Assembly: GCA_017503545.1 (NCBI GenBank)
Contig: JAFVSW010000213.1
Span: 1-61,140, forward strand
From: Lentisphaeria bacterium
GTDB lineage: Bacteria; Verrucomicrobiota; Lentisphaeria; Victivallales; UBA1829
Reading direction: 5' to 3'
DNA: 61,140 nt
Shown one piece after another: positions 8,915 through 16,798 of this stretch (the first letter of the stretch is position 1; every line of letters begins with the position of its first letter). The position numbers and the translations under genes were made by a program. The notes under the pieces are model-generated. The model worked only from the letters and a program-made list of their open reading frames with translations, did no database searches and was not told the origin of the DNA.

Positions 8915-9739
8915 ATGGATAAAGGTTATTTTGATGATCTTTCGATCATTGCGATTTATGATAAAACATTCAGTTCAAAAACATTTTCGCCCATCCCATG
9001 TCTGCAGAACAATTATTCAATCGAAATGATTGCGGAAGGTGAGGTGTATTTACAATTGGATGAACGGAAGATTCTGTTGCGGGCTCCCGTTCTTTTCTGG
9101 ATCGGCGATAAAAACCGTTCTTTCCAGTTCATCAGCACGGCGAAAACATCGAATTACCGTCATTTGTGGATCGATTTTACCGGAGAACGTGGAAGGCGGA
9201 TGTATGAGGCATTGCTGGAGCGTTTTCAGGCTCCGTATCAGTCCTTGACTCCGGAGTTGGCGGCACCGGTCCAGAATACCTTTCTGGAAATCTGTTCTGC
9301 ATATCGCAAATCCGATGGATATAATCACAATATGCTGGTGGCGAAAATCGAAGTCTTGATGAGTCAGATTTTATCTCTGGATGAAAGCAATTTTACGGAA
9401 GGGGATTTGTTTCAGATCTATGATGCTTATCAGTATTTTATCCAACATCCCGGGGCGAAACACAATTTAAGTTTGCTGGCAGCGGAACGGGGGATATCAG
9501 AAGTATATTTCCGGAAATTATTCCGGGAGCGGTTCGGGATCTCTGTGGGAAAATTTCTGTTGAAATTACGTATGGAATACGCTGCGGATTTATTGTATTC
9601 CAAACAATACCGGATCAATGAAGTGGCGGATCTTTGCGGTTTTGCCGATGCGCCGACTTTTACCCACAGTTTTGTAAAATTTTTCGGGGTATCACCCAGT
9701 TCCTATCTCAAAGAGAAACGGCGGATTTACGACCCGTGA
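8915..9739 (+). CDS. AraC-family transcriptional regulator
   Basis: A 274-residue regulator with an N-terminal cupin-like sensing domain (about residues 20-140) and two C-terminal helix-turn-helix motifs (about residues 170-270). The second one is textbook: INEVADLCGFADAPTFTHSFVKFFGVSPSSYLKEKRR. Such proteins usually activate neighbouring sugar-use genes upon binding a sugar. It diverges from the Gfo/Idh-DUF4838-prepilin-Gfo/Idh operon across a 220-base AT-rich gap (8695-8914) in which no clear operator is visible. No helper genes follow; the next gene converges on it. Confidence 0.93.
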   Translation: MDKGYFDDLSIIAIYDKTFSSKTFSPIPCLQNNYSIEMIAEGEVYLQLDERKILLRAPVLFWIGDKNRSFQFISTAKTSNYRHLWIDFTGERGRRMYEALLERFQAPYQSLTPELAAPVQNTFLEICSAYRKSDGYNHNMLVAKIEVLMSQILSLDESNFTEGDLFQIYDAYQYFIQHPGAKHNLSLLAAERGISEVYFRKLFRERFGISVGKFLLKLRMEYAADLLYSKQYRINEVADLCGFADAPTFTHSFVKFFGVSPSSYLKEKRRIYDP

Positions 9740-9848
9740 ATCGGAACTTCTGCCGTGAAATTGATGATATAGAATACAAAAACCGGAATTACCTCGATAA
9801 TAAAAGCAATTCCGGTACGAATTTTGCAACGGTCTTTTATTTTGAATT

Positions 9849-11309
9849 TCAGACTTCCGCTGCGTTGAATGCTTCGATCAATTCATCCAGTTGTGCGATT
9901 TCTTTATGGACCGCTTCCCAGGTGTTTTCGGGATCATACCAGAGCGCATTGAGTTCTTCGGCAGAATGTCCCTGCTGTTCCACCCAGGTGTAATATTTCA
10001 GGTTATGAATCTGTTTCTTTTCCGGATATGTCAATTCCCGCACATAATCGGTACGGATTCCCAGCATGGCGGAGGCATGGGCAGCCGCGGCTTTGAACAG
10101 GGAATATTTTCCGTTTGCAGCGGCAAGTTCGCGAATCCGTGACTGATAAAGCACCGAGGTATCCGTCAGAACGGTACCGATCACATCTTTTTCCGTCAAT
10201 TCGTAATATTTTGCCATTTTGATACATGCCAGAACGTTGGCGATACCGGAAATACCGAACAGAGAAAGTTTTTCCACAAAGTCGGCAGGGATACCCGCTT
10301 CTTCCACCAGATAACGATGCCCTTCCGGTTCGTTGAACAGACGCAACAGATTCATGGGGTCGGCATCGTCGATACAGATAATATCGTCGGTCGTGCGCAT
10401 ATTGTGGATCCAGGGGACGTGACGGTCACCGATTCCTTCGATCCGGTGTTCGCCGAACCCGTTATTCCACATGGTGGGACACTGGAGAGATTCCACGGCG
10501 GCGACTTTGATTCCGGGGTAAATTTCTTTGAGATAATCCGCACATCCGATGGTTCCGGCAGAACCGGTTGCGAAACAGACTCCGGCAAAACGGTCACCCG
10601 GGCGGGCAATCATCTGATAGGCTTCGGCAGCCGCGGTCCCGGTCACATGATAATGCCACAAATGGTTGCCCATTTCGTCGAACTGATTAAAGATCATGGC
10701 ATCTTTGCGGTTGCGTTTCAAGTCGTTCACGCAGTCAAAGACGGCTTTCACGTTAGAGTCGCCGCCTTTCAGGCGCAAAGTTTCGCTGACGATTCCGGAC
10801 AGCCATTCGAAGCGTTCCTGGCTCATATTTTCCGGCATGACGGCAATGGATTCGCAGGATAAGATTTTTGCATTGAATGCGCCGCCGCGGCAGAAATTTC
10901 CGGTGGAAGGCCAGACGGATTTCTGATTGACGACATCGAATTGACCGGTCACCAGTTTGGGAACCATACACCCGTATGCCGCCCCGACTTTATGACATCC
11001 TGTGGGGAAATATTTGCCGACGAGGCAGAAAATCCGGGCTTTGACCCCGGTGAGAGCCGGGGGTAATTCGATGATATTGGGAGTACCGTATGTTCCACCC
11101 GCCTCCACGGGTTCATTTTTCCATGTGATACGGAACAGATTGAGAGGCGAAAATTCCTGCATCCCGACCTGTTTGAGTTGTTCCCGGATACAGGAAGGGA
11201 CTTTGCGCGGATCTTTCAATTGTGCGATGGTGGGCAGGACGATATGGTTTTTCCGTGCTTCCCGGATATTCCGTGCAAGGACTTCTTTATTGATGGTGAA
11301 ATCGATCAT
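9849..11309 (-). CDS. PLP-dependent cysteine synthase-family enzyme (fold type II)
   Basis: A 486-residue fold-type II PLP enzyme related to cysteine synthase and threonine synthase. The cofactor lysine is in PTGCHKVGAAYGC near residue 107. The phosphate-binding loop is CFATGSAGTIGCADYL, near residue 250. It is far longer than CysK (about 310 residues), with an extended N-terminus and an extra C-terminal helical region, so it is probably a lyase or synthase with another substrate. Start at 11309 is preferred: the longer frame from 11342 runs into the repeat element at 11330-11453. Codirectional with the TIM-barrel genes upstream. Confidence 0.8.
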   Translation of the reverse strand: MIDFTINKEVLARNIREARKNHIVLPTIAQLKDPRKVPSCIREQLKQVGMQEFSPLNLFRITWKNEPVEAGGTYGTPNIIELPPALTGVKARIFCLVGKYFPTGCHKVGAAYGCMVPKLVTGQFDVVNQKSVWPSTGNFCRGGAFNAKILSCESIAVMPENMSQERFEWLSGIVSETLRLKGGDSNVKAVFDCVNDLKRNRKDAMIFNQFDEMGNHLWHYHVTGTAAAEAYQMIARPGDRFAGVCFATGSAGTIGCADYLKEIYPGIKVAAVESLQCPTMWNNGFGEHRIEGIGDRHVPWIHNMRTTDDIICIDDADPMNLLRLFNEPEGHRYLVEEAGIPADFVEKLSLFGISGIANVLACIKMAKYYELTEKDVIGTVLTDTSVLYQSRIRELAAANGKYSLFKAAAAHASAMLGIRTDYVRELTYPEKKQIHNLKYYTWVEQQGHSAEELNALWYDPENTWEAVHKEIAQLDELIEAFNAAEV

Positions 11310-11329
11310 GAAAAACTCTAATTTTCTTT

Positions 11330-11453
11330 GAGGCAAATTCAAAAGTCTTCAAAAAAGCCTGAATATTCCTGTTGTGATCTGAAAACGGAGCATTTACAGT
11401 TCCACAACAAACTTTTTTTTACTCCAATTTTGCCGGACTTTTGAAATTACCTC
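11330..11453. repeat. Hairpin-forming MITE-like element, copy A (124 bp)
   Basis: Ends in inverted repeats: GAGGCAAATTCAAAAGTC on the left and GACTTTTGAAATTACCTC on the right, 16 of 18 positions pairing. Inside, TGTTGTG (11370-11376) pairs with CACAACA (11403-11409). The segment GATCTGAAAACGGAGC and the pre-terminal TTTTGCCGGACTTTTG are shared with copy B at 16409. It lies between a TIM-barrel gene and the PLP-enzyme gene and carries no protein. No clear target-site duplication. Confidence 0.8.
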
Positions 11454-11471
11454 TATTTCTTTTGTTATTTT

Positions 11472-12371
11472 TTACGCATCCAGCAGCGGCGAAATGCGGC
11501 GGAACGCATTACGGAGATCCGTCGGCGTGATGGTATCGGGGACAGGCACTTCGCTTTGAATGCATTGCAGACACGGAGCTTCGGCAAGGACTTCCATAAT
11601 ATGATCCCAAGGCATGGTATCGTTTCCGGGATCGGGCATTAAATGCTGATCTTGCCAGCCGCCATTGCTGTGGAAATGGCAGTTTACGACCCATTTTTTG
11701 AAAATACCGATAATGTCTTTTTCCCAGTAGACAGGCATGTTATTCAAATTCCAGAAGTATGGGACAACACTTTTTTCGGGATCGGCTTCTCCACATTCTG
11801 TCAAATGGGCATGTCCGGCATCGTAACAGAATCCGAGGAACGGGGAATTGTATGCTTCCAGCATTTCCAGGATACAGGGAGACTGATTCAATGGAGTCCA
11901 TTGATTTTCCAACGCCATGACGACACCATGTTTTTCCGCAAACGGGAGCAGTTCATCAATGGCACGCCGGAGAGCATCCTTGTAATCCTGCATGGTAAAC
12001 GTTCCTTCAATGCCTTCCCATGAGGGGTAGACATTACCGGTGTGATATGCCATACTGGTAACGCCTAATTGTTCGCAAATGAGGATCGCACTTTTCTGCC
12101 GGAGAATGATGGATTCCCGGGTTTCCCGGAAGGGCATACCCGGGTCTTTGAATAACCCCCAGGGTGCATGAGCATCGACGAATTTCAGTCCTGCCTGCTG
12201 GAATTCTTTTTTATATGAGAACAGCAATTCAGGTTTGTTGATAATATTTTCGATTGTAACGCAGGTGAGAACAAGTCTTTTTATTCCCTGTTTTGCCAGG
12301 TAGTCAAGATTTGCTCTGCGGACAACTTCATCGTCATTCTGCCAATTGTAACAGTAAGTGACAGGTATCAT
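11472..12371 (-). CDS. Sugar phosphate isomerase/epimerase-like TIM barrel (AP endonuclease 2 fold)
   Basis: A 299-residue xylose-isomerase-like TIM barrel. Typical metal-site strands are visible: VDAHAPWGL, MAYHTGN (near 120), MALENQWTP (near 160), LGFCYDAGHAHL (near 190) and NCHFHSNGGWQDQH, supplying Glu, Asp and His ligands. Members isomerise or epimerise sugars, or act on inositol-type and keto-sugar intermediates. The ATG at 12371 has GGAG upstream. It follows the related gene at 13276 with a 29-base gap, so they form a pair. Sequence does not settle the substrate. Confidence 0.87.
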   Translation of the reverse strand: MIPVTYCYNWQNDDEVVRRANLDYLAKQGIKRLVLTCVTIENIINKPELLFSYKKEFQQAGLKFVDAHAPWGLFKDPGMPFRETRESIILRQKSAILICEQLGVTSMAYHTGNVYPSWEGIEGTFTMQDYKDALRRAIDELLPFAEKHGVVMALENQWTPLNQSPCILEMLEAYNSPFLGFCYDAGHAHLTECGEADPEKSVVPYFWNLNNMPVYWEKDIIGIFKKWVVNCHFHSNGGWQDQHLMPDPGNDTMPWDHIMEVLAEAPCLQCIQSEVPVPDTITPTDLRNAFRRISPLLDA

Positions 12372-12400
12372 TTTTTTTCACTCCGGGGATGAAGAATCAT

Positions 12401-13276
12401 TTAAGCAAAGAGAGCTTTTACGTTGTTGATAGAGGTTTCAACAGCACCTTTGCAGACTTCGGGACCTTCAAATTCGATGGAGATATAGCCATCATACCCG
12501 CTTGCTTTGATGATTTCAGCGCAAGTCTTCAGGTCAATATCACCATGGCCGGTGATGGTTCCGCGGAGGATTTTTTTTCTGCTGCGAGTGGGGAAGAATC
12601 CAGGCGGGCACACCGGATTTTTACGGATGAGCATATCTTTGAAGTGAATGAAAGATGCAATGCTGATGTTGTTGGAGACCGCGGCAACAGAATCTTCATC
12701 GGCACAGGCAAAGTTACCAACGTCCATTGTGGTACGGAAGTTATCGCGGTTGACCAGTTTGACAAGGCGGTAAACGCGTTCGCTGCCCTGGAAATGATAA
12801 CCATGGTTTTCCACGCTGGTGGTGATGCCGTACGGGGCGGCGTAATCAGCGACTTCCCGGCAGGCATCGACGACGAAAGCCAAGTCTTCTTCATACTGCT
12901 CATAGGATGTCTGTTCAATCGGACGCCATGCGACGTCATGACGCATGAATTTCACGCCGAACGCGGCAGCGACTTCGACCTGTTTTTTGAGACGTTCCAC
13001 TTCTTTTTTCTTATGTTCGACGGCGTCTTCACCTTCTGCGGGGAGGAAGTTTGCGCCGATGGTATAACTGGAAAGATCGATACCGGCATCGGCAGCCGCT
13101 TTTTTGATCTGTTCGATCCGGGGATCGTCGGGAGATTCAAACGTTCCGATTGCACCGGGGCAGACTTCCATATGTTCGCCGCCAATGGATTTGATGAATT
13201 CGATTGCGCTGAATACGTCCAGTTCGCCGTCGTTGATTGCACGGCTCAAGCTGTAAGAACTGACACCGATCTTCAT
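12401..13276 (-). CDS. Sugar phosphate isomerase/epimerase-like TIM barrel (AP endonuclease 2 fold)
   Basis: A 291-residue TIM barrel of the same superfamily as its downstream neighbour, but a diverged paralogue or separate acquisition. It opens with KIGVSSYSLSRAINDGELDV; later SVENHGYHF (Glu), TTMDVGNFACADEDSV (Asp) and SFIHFKDM (His) line the metal site, and YDGYISIEFEGPE closes the barrel. AAGGAG lies before the ATG. Two such proteins near Gfo/Idh oxidoreductases suggest 3-keto-sugar or cyclitol chemistry, by analogy with known Gfo/Idh-isomerase pairs; this is inference. Confidence 0.87.
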   Translation of the reverse strand: MKIGVSSYSLSRAINDGELDVFSAIEFIKSIGGEHMEVCPGAIGTFESPDDPRIEQIKKAAADAGIDLSSYTIGANFLPAEGEDAVEHKKKEVERLKKQVEVAAAFGVKFMRHDVAWRPIEQTSYEQYEEDLAFVVDACREVADYAAPYGITTSVENHGYHFQGSERVYRLVKLVNRDNFRTTMDVGNFACADEDSVAAVSNNISIASFIHFKDMLIRKNPVCPPGFFPTRSRKKILRGTITGHGDIDLKTCAEIIKASGYDGYISIEFEGPEVCKGAVETSINNVKALFA

Positions 13277-13427
13277 GATAATTACTCCTTCAAAAGATTT
13301 TTTGTTTTATGATCCCCTGTACTGTTTTGCCGTGCAGGGTTGAAAGAATCCGGTTCATATTCATCTCAAGAGTAATCAACCTCTTAATACCGAACATGAA
13401 AGATTCGAAATTTGCAGTACAATAGCA

Positions 13428-13480
13428 TACATTTTTTACTTTTCAAGTATATAATTGTGCGATACTTGGAAAAAAATGTA
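13428..13480. repeat. Long imperfect inverted repeat downstream of the 339-residue gene
   Basis: Outer arms TACATTTTTT (13428-13437) and AAAAAATGTA (13471-13480) and inner arms CAAGTAT (13444-13450) and ATACTTG (13462-13468) nest around an 11-base loop. It lies between the end of the unknown secreted-protein gene and the start of the TIM-barrel gene on the same strand. It could be a terminator or an AT-rich operator. The remaining gap (13277-13427) shows nothing clear. Confidence 0.5.
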
Positions 13481-13501
13481 AAAAATTCAACCTGCCGTTT
13501 T

Positions 13502-14521
13502 TTATTTGAATTCAGGATTCGGCAATCCTTCTGCGCCATTGGGAGTTCTTTGCGTATCTTCTCCGCCTGTCAAATCGCGCAATGCTTCCACCGCCCGGCG
13601 TTGGCGGCGTGTCCCGAGCATATCTTCCATAAAGGGCAGATCTTTGATTTCTTCGTAATCCCGGTCTTTTCTGGCAAGTCTTCCGCCAGCCGGCATAACG
13701 ACGCCTGTGGCTTTATCCAGGACAAGAGTGGGTGTCGTGTTTGTTTTGATATAGACCTGTTTTTTTTCCAAAATGCCGTCCACATTATATTGATAATAGG
13801 CAAAAACCGTCGGGCTTGCGGCAATCATGATATTGAGACGGCTGAGGAAATCGATTTCGCATTTCGGTTTCATTTCCGGTCCCAGGTCAAATCCGATACG
13901 TTTGACCAGATACGTCTTGTTTTTATCATCAATGACCAACGCATAAAAAGTTACTTTTCCCGTGAAGTATGAGACGATGGTATAATTCCGGGTTTCAATC
14001 TTTTTCGGGATATTGGGATCATACGTTTCCCCTTTGCCGGAATCGGGGACCCCGACGGTGACCGGACCCCATACTTTCCGTCCGGCTGTTACTTTGAACG
14101 ATAAACTGTCGGACTGGTATCCGGATTTCAATTGCGGATGGAAGAGAACGGCCCTTACGTTGTAATTGCCTTCTTCTCTGAAATCGTAATAATCTGAAAT
14201 ACGGAAAATGGCTTCATGCGTGCTGCCGGCAGGGATGATTACCCCGACCATGGATGGCATATTGGCGGGATTGATCGGAGATACACGGACAGACCCTTTG
14301 CCGGATGTGTGATAGACATCGAACCGGAGAATGCCCCGTAATCCTTTTGTTTCACCGAACGCCAGAGCATGAGCACTCATGTTACGGAACCGGACTTTTG
14401 CAAAAACAGATTCAAATTGCAGAAAAACATTCTGATTCAATTGCAATTTCATTGCCACCTGGGCAGAAAGAGGAGAAAGACATACAAGCAGAAGTCCTGC
14501 CGCAATCCAAATTTTTTTCAT
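13502..14521 (-). CDS. Secreted protein of unknown function
   Basis: A 339-residue protein with a clear signal peptide (KKIWIAAGLLLVCLSPLSA, cleavage near residue 20). The rest is predicted beta-rich: an immunoglobulin-like region (about 25-130, with LNQNVFLQFESVFAKVRFRN and EEGNYNVRAVLFHP), a central domain with YLVKRIGFDLGPEMKPKCEIDFLSRL, and a charged, disordered tail rich in Arg, Glu and Pro. I do not recognise the family. Probably periplasmic. It follows the GT9 gene by 24 bases, so it may belong to the envelope genes upstream. Confidence 0.75.
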   Translation of the reverse strand: MKKIWIAAGLLLVCLSPLSAQVAMKLQLNQNVFLQFESVFAKVRFRNMSAHALAFGETKGLRGILRFDVYHTSGKGSVRVSPINPANMPSMVGVIIPAGSTHEAIFRISDYYDFREEGNYNVRAVLFHPQLKSGYQSDSLSFKVTAGRKVWGPVTVGVPDSGKGETYDPNIPKKIETRNYTIVSYFTGKVTFYALVIDDKNKTYLVKRIGFDLGPEMKPKCEIDFLSRLNIMIAASPTVFAYYQYNVDGILEKKQVYIKTNTTPTLVLDKATGVVMPAGGRLARKDRDYEEIKDLPFMEDMLGTRRQRRAVEALRDLTGGEDTQRTPNGAEGLPNPEFK

Positions 14522-14545
14522 GTTTGTTTACTCCGTTGACGGTTA

Positions 14546-15571
14546 TCAGTTTTTCAATAATTCGTTTGCCGCTTCCGCCGTCGCTCCGGCATCAATTGCA
14601 GTATGACATGTGCTTGCCGCACATTCCCGTTTGAAACAGGTGATACAGGGCAGGGACGGTTGAAGGACCCGGCAGTTTTTCGTATACGGTCCGGTCAAAA
14701 CAGGGGACGTCGGCCCGAAAAAGGCAAGTACCGGGATATCCAATGCTGCCGCAATGTGCATCGGACCGCTGTCGTTACACAGAAACAGTTCCGTTTTCCG
14801 TATGATTTCCACCAACGCGCCGAGGGATGTTTTGCCGCAAAGATTTGTGCATGGAACACCGGAACTTGCCGCAATCTGCTCTGCCGCATTGGAATCGTCA
14901 TTCGTCCCGAGCAGCAGAAAATGCAAATCCGGGTGATCCGCATGGATCTTTTTGATCACGTTTGCAAAAAACGCGGGCGGCCATTGCTTGGTGATCCATC
15001 TTGCGCCGGGTGCGACTGCGGCGAATTTCTGTGTTGTTTTCAATCCGGCATCGGCAAGAATTTTATCCGCGGTATCGGCATACGCCTGTACTTTATTCAT
15101 CCGGAAAGAAAAATCCAACTCTTTTTTATCCAGGAAATCGCTGATCATGATGTTATTCCGTTCCAACGCATGCCGATCTGCCGGCGCATGAAGGAGACGG
15201 TTGTACGCGACTTTTGCGAGACCTTCTTTGGGATTTGCGGGTCCGGCATAGATTCTACTTTTTGCCAATCTGCCGATGGCGGCACTGCGAATCAACCCCT
15301 GCAGATCGATTACGGCATCATAACGGTTTGCACGGATGTCGCGGGAAAGCGTACGGAACGTTTCCGGAAAAGAGGAGAGTTTGCCCAGTTTTTTCCGTTG
15401 AAAGAAGATATTGTTTCTGATTCCCGGCAAATAGGCGGTTAATTCTGCAAATGCAGGATGAATCAACCAATCTGCAACGGCACCGGGATATTCCCGGAGG
15501 AGGGCATTGACAGCCGGAAATGCGTGAATAATATCCCCCAGACTGCTTGGTTTCAGGATCAGAAATTCCAT
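14546..15571 (-). CDS. Glycosyltransferase family 9 (LPS heptosyltransferase-like)
   Basis: A 341-residue GT-B transferase. It starts with the family motif FLILKPSSLGDIIHAFPAV. The C-terminal half has VAPGARWITKQWPPAFFA and the nucleotide-sugar binding stretch ELFLCNDSGPMHIAAALDIPVLAFFGPT. WaaC/WaaF relatives add ADP-heptose to lipid A-core at the inner membrane, pointing to a Gram-negative envelope. C-terminal cysteines (PCITCFKRECAAST) are common in the family. It sits 12 bases after the metallophosphoesterase gene and 24 before the unknown secreted protein. The exact sugar is not determined. Confidence 0.88.
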   Translation of the reverse strand: MEFLILKPSSLGDIIHAFPAVNALLREYPGAVADWLIHPAFAELTAYLPGIRNNIFFQRKKLGKLSSFPETFRTLSRDIRANRYDAVIDLQGLIRSAAIGRLAKSRIYAGPANPKEGLAKVAYNRLLHAPADRHALERNNIMISDFLDKKELDFSFRMNKVQAYADTADKILADAGLKTTQKFAAVAPGARWITKQWPPAFFANVIKKIHADHPDLHFLLLGTNDDSNAAEQIAASSGVPCTNLCGKTSLGALVEIIRKTELFLCNDSGPMHIAAALDIPVLAFFGPTSPVLTGPYTKNCRVLQPSLPCITCFKRECAASTCHTAIDAGATAEAANELLKN

Positions 15572-15583
15572 GGAATCACTTTC

Positions 15584-16378
15584 TTATTTTCCGTTTTCAA
15601 GGCGGTTTGCCAGATGTTCAGGGAGTCCGGCCTGCAGGATTTTTTCCTGCGTTGTCCGCAAATCATACGGGATTCTGTAACGGGTGACGGTCTTTGCATC
15701 GGAATCATAAATGGCAAAGGACGCTCTGGGGTCCCGGTTGCGGGGCTGTCCCACGCTGCCGACATTGATCAGATAACGGTATCCGGCTTCAATGTTCAGA
15801 GTGATTGTTTCTTCCCCGATTTTATCCATATCCGTTCCGCTCCATTCGGGAATTTCATCAATGGGTTTTGCAGCACGGAGAGCGACCGGTTTTTTGCAGA
15901 ATGCCAGGGGTACATGAGAGTGACCGCAGAAACACAATTGTGTGAACTGATAAGTGAAATTGTCGGTAGCCTGATGCAAATCAAAGATATACCCCCAAGT
16001 GTCCGGACTGTCCAGCGTTGCATGAACGATTGTGACCGTTGTTCCGCGGACGGTCAAGCGCATAGGGAGTCCGGCGAGCCATGCACGATCTTCTTCACTG
16101 AGTTGAGCTTTTGTCCAGAGAACAGCGGCGCGGGCATGCGGGTTGAACCCTTCCATGACTTCATCGTTATTGGAGACATATTCGTCATGATTTCCTTTTA
16201 CTGCTGCGATCAGGTTGAGTGAACGCATCAGATCGAGACATTCTTTCGGATTCGCATTGTAACCGACGATATCGCCGAGCGAAATAAAATCTGTGACCCC
16301 AATTTCCGCACATTTGTTCAGAACCGCAGTCAGTGCTTCGTAGTTTGCGTGAATATCACTGAGAATTGCATACTTCAT
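15584..16378 (-). CDS. Metallophosphoesterase family protein
   Basis: A 264-residue calcineurin-like phosphoesterase. All core motifs are present: SDIHANYEAL, SLGDIVGYNANP, KGNHDEYVS (near 84), IVHATLDSP and CGHSHVPLA. These give the two-metal site expected of YfcE or diadenosine-tetraphosphatase relatives. It opens a minus-strand run with the GT9 and secreted-protein genes. A GGTGG-type ribosome site precedes the ATG. The repeat element copy B lies 30 bases upstream of the start. Physiological substrate unknown. Confidence 0.88.
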   Translation of the reverse strand: MKYAILSDIHANYEALTAVLNKCAEIGVTDFISLGDIVGYNANPKECLDLMRSLNLIAAVKGNHDEYVSNNDEVMEGFNPHARAAVLWTKAQLSEEDRAWLAGLPMRLTVRGTTVTIVHATLDSPDTWGYIFDLHQATDNFTYQFTQLCFCGHSHVPLAFCKKPVALRAAKPIDEIPEWSGTDMDKIGEETITLNIEAGYRYLINVGSVGQPRNRDPRASFAIYDSDAKTVTRYRIPYDLRTTQEKILQAGLPEHLANRLENGK

Positions 16379-16408
16379 AATTTACCACCCACTTGATTTT
16401 GCATATTA

Positions 16409-16573
16409 GAGGCAATTTCAAAAGTCTTCAAAAATGCCTGAAAACTCTTGTTGAGATCTGAAAACGGAGCGTTTGAGGTGGTTACCCGCTGGGTAGCCAC
16501 GCACAAACTACCATTTCCATCTCTTCAACAATCCTTTTTCAGTCAAATTTTGCCGGACTTTTGAAATTACCTC
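16409..16573. repeat. Hairpin-forming MITE-like element, copy B (165 bp)
   Basis: Terminal repeats GAGGCAATTTCAAAAGTC and GACTTTTGAAATTACCTC pair at 17 of 18 positions. Nested inside are TTGTTGA (16448-16454) / TCAACAA (16525-16531), GTTTG / CAAAC, and a tip hairpin GTGGTTACCC (16478-16487) / GGGTAGCCAC (16491-16500), which copy A lacks. ATTA flanks both ends and may be a target duplication. It lies between divergent genes, with no coding capacity. Confidence 0.85.
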
Positions 16574-16699
16574 ATTAAATAATAATGCAATATAATGTCA
16601 GTTTTACAAAAAAGCAAAAAAAAATATAAAAAAAAGGTAAAAAAATCTGCCAAAGCATGTCGAGATTGCATATTTTTGTAAAGTTTTTTTATTTTTTGC

Positions 16700-16728
16700 T
16701 TGAAAAATAGCAAAAGGCATTGTAATAT
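16700..16728 (+). promoter_or_regulatory. Sigma-70-type promoter for the gspE-pilT-gspF genes
   Basis: TTGAAA (16700-16705), 17-base spacer, TAATAT (16723-16728) preceded by TG (extended -10). It lies 70 bases upstream of the GTG start at 16799 in a very AT-rich gap (16574-16798). This is the best promoter in that gap; its sequence is convincing but no start site is known. Confidence 0.65.
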
Positions 16729-16798
16729 TACTGTGAAAATTATTTTAAAAACGCAAAGTTGTCTGAAAAGGCAACCGATCATTTCAAGTGAGGTTATT

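Noticed and set aside
9740..9848. Gap between the AraC gene and the convergent PLP-enzyme gene
   Set aside because: GGAATT-type complementarity (CCGGAATTACC ... GCAATTCCGG) suggests a weak hairpin near 9781-9814 that might terminate, but it is imperfect and no clear T-run follows.
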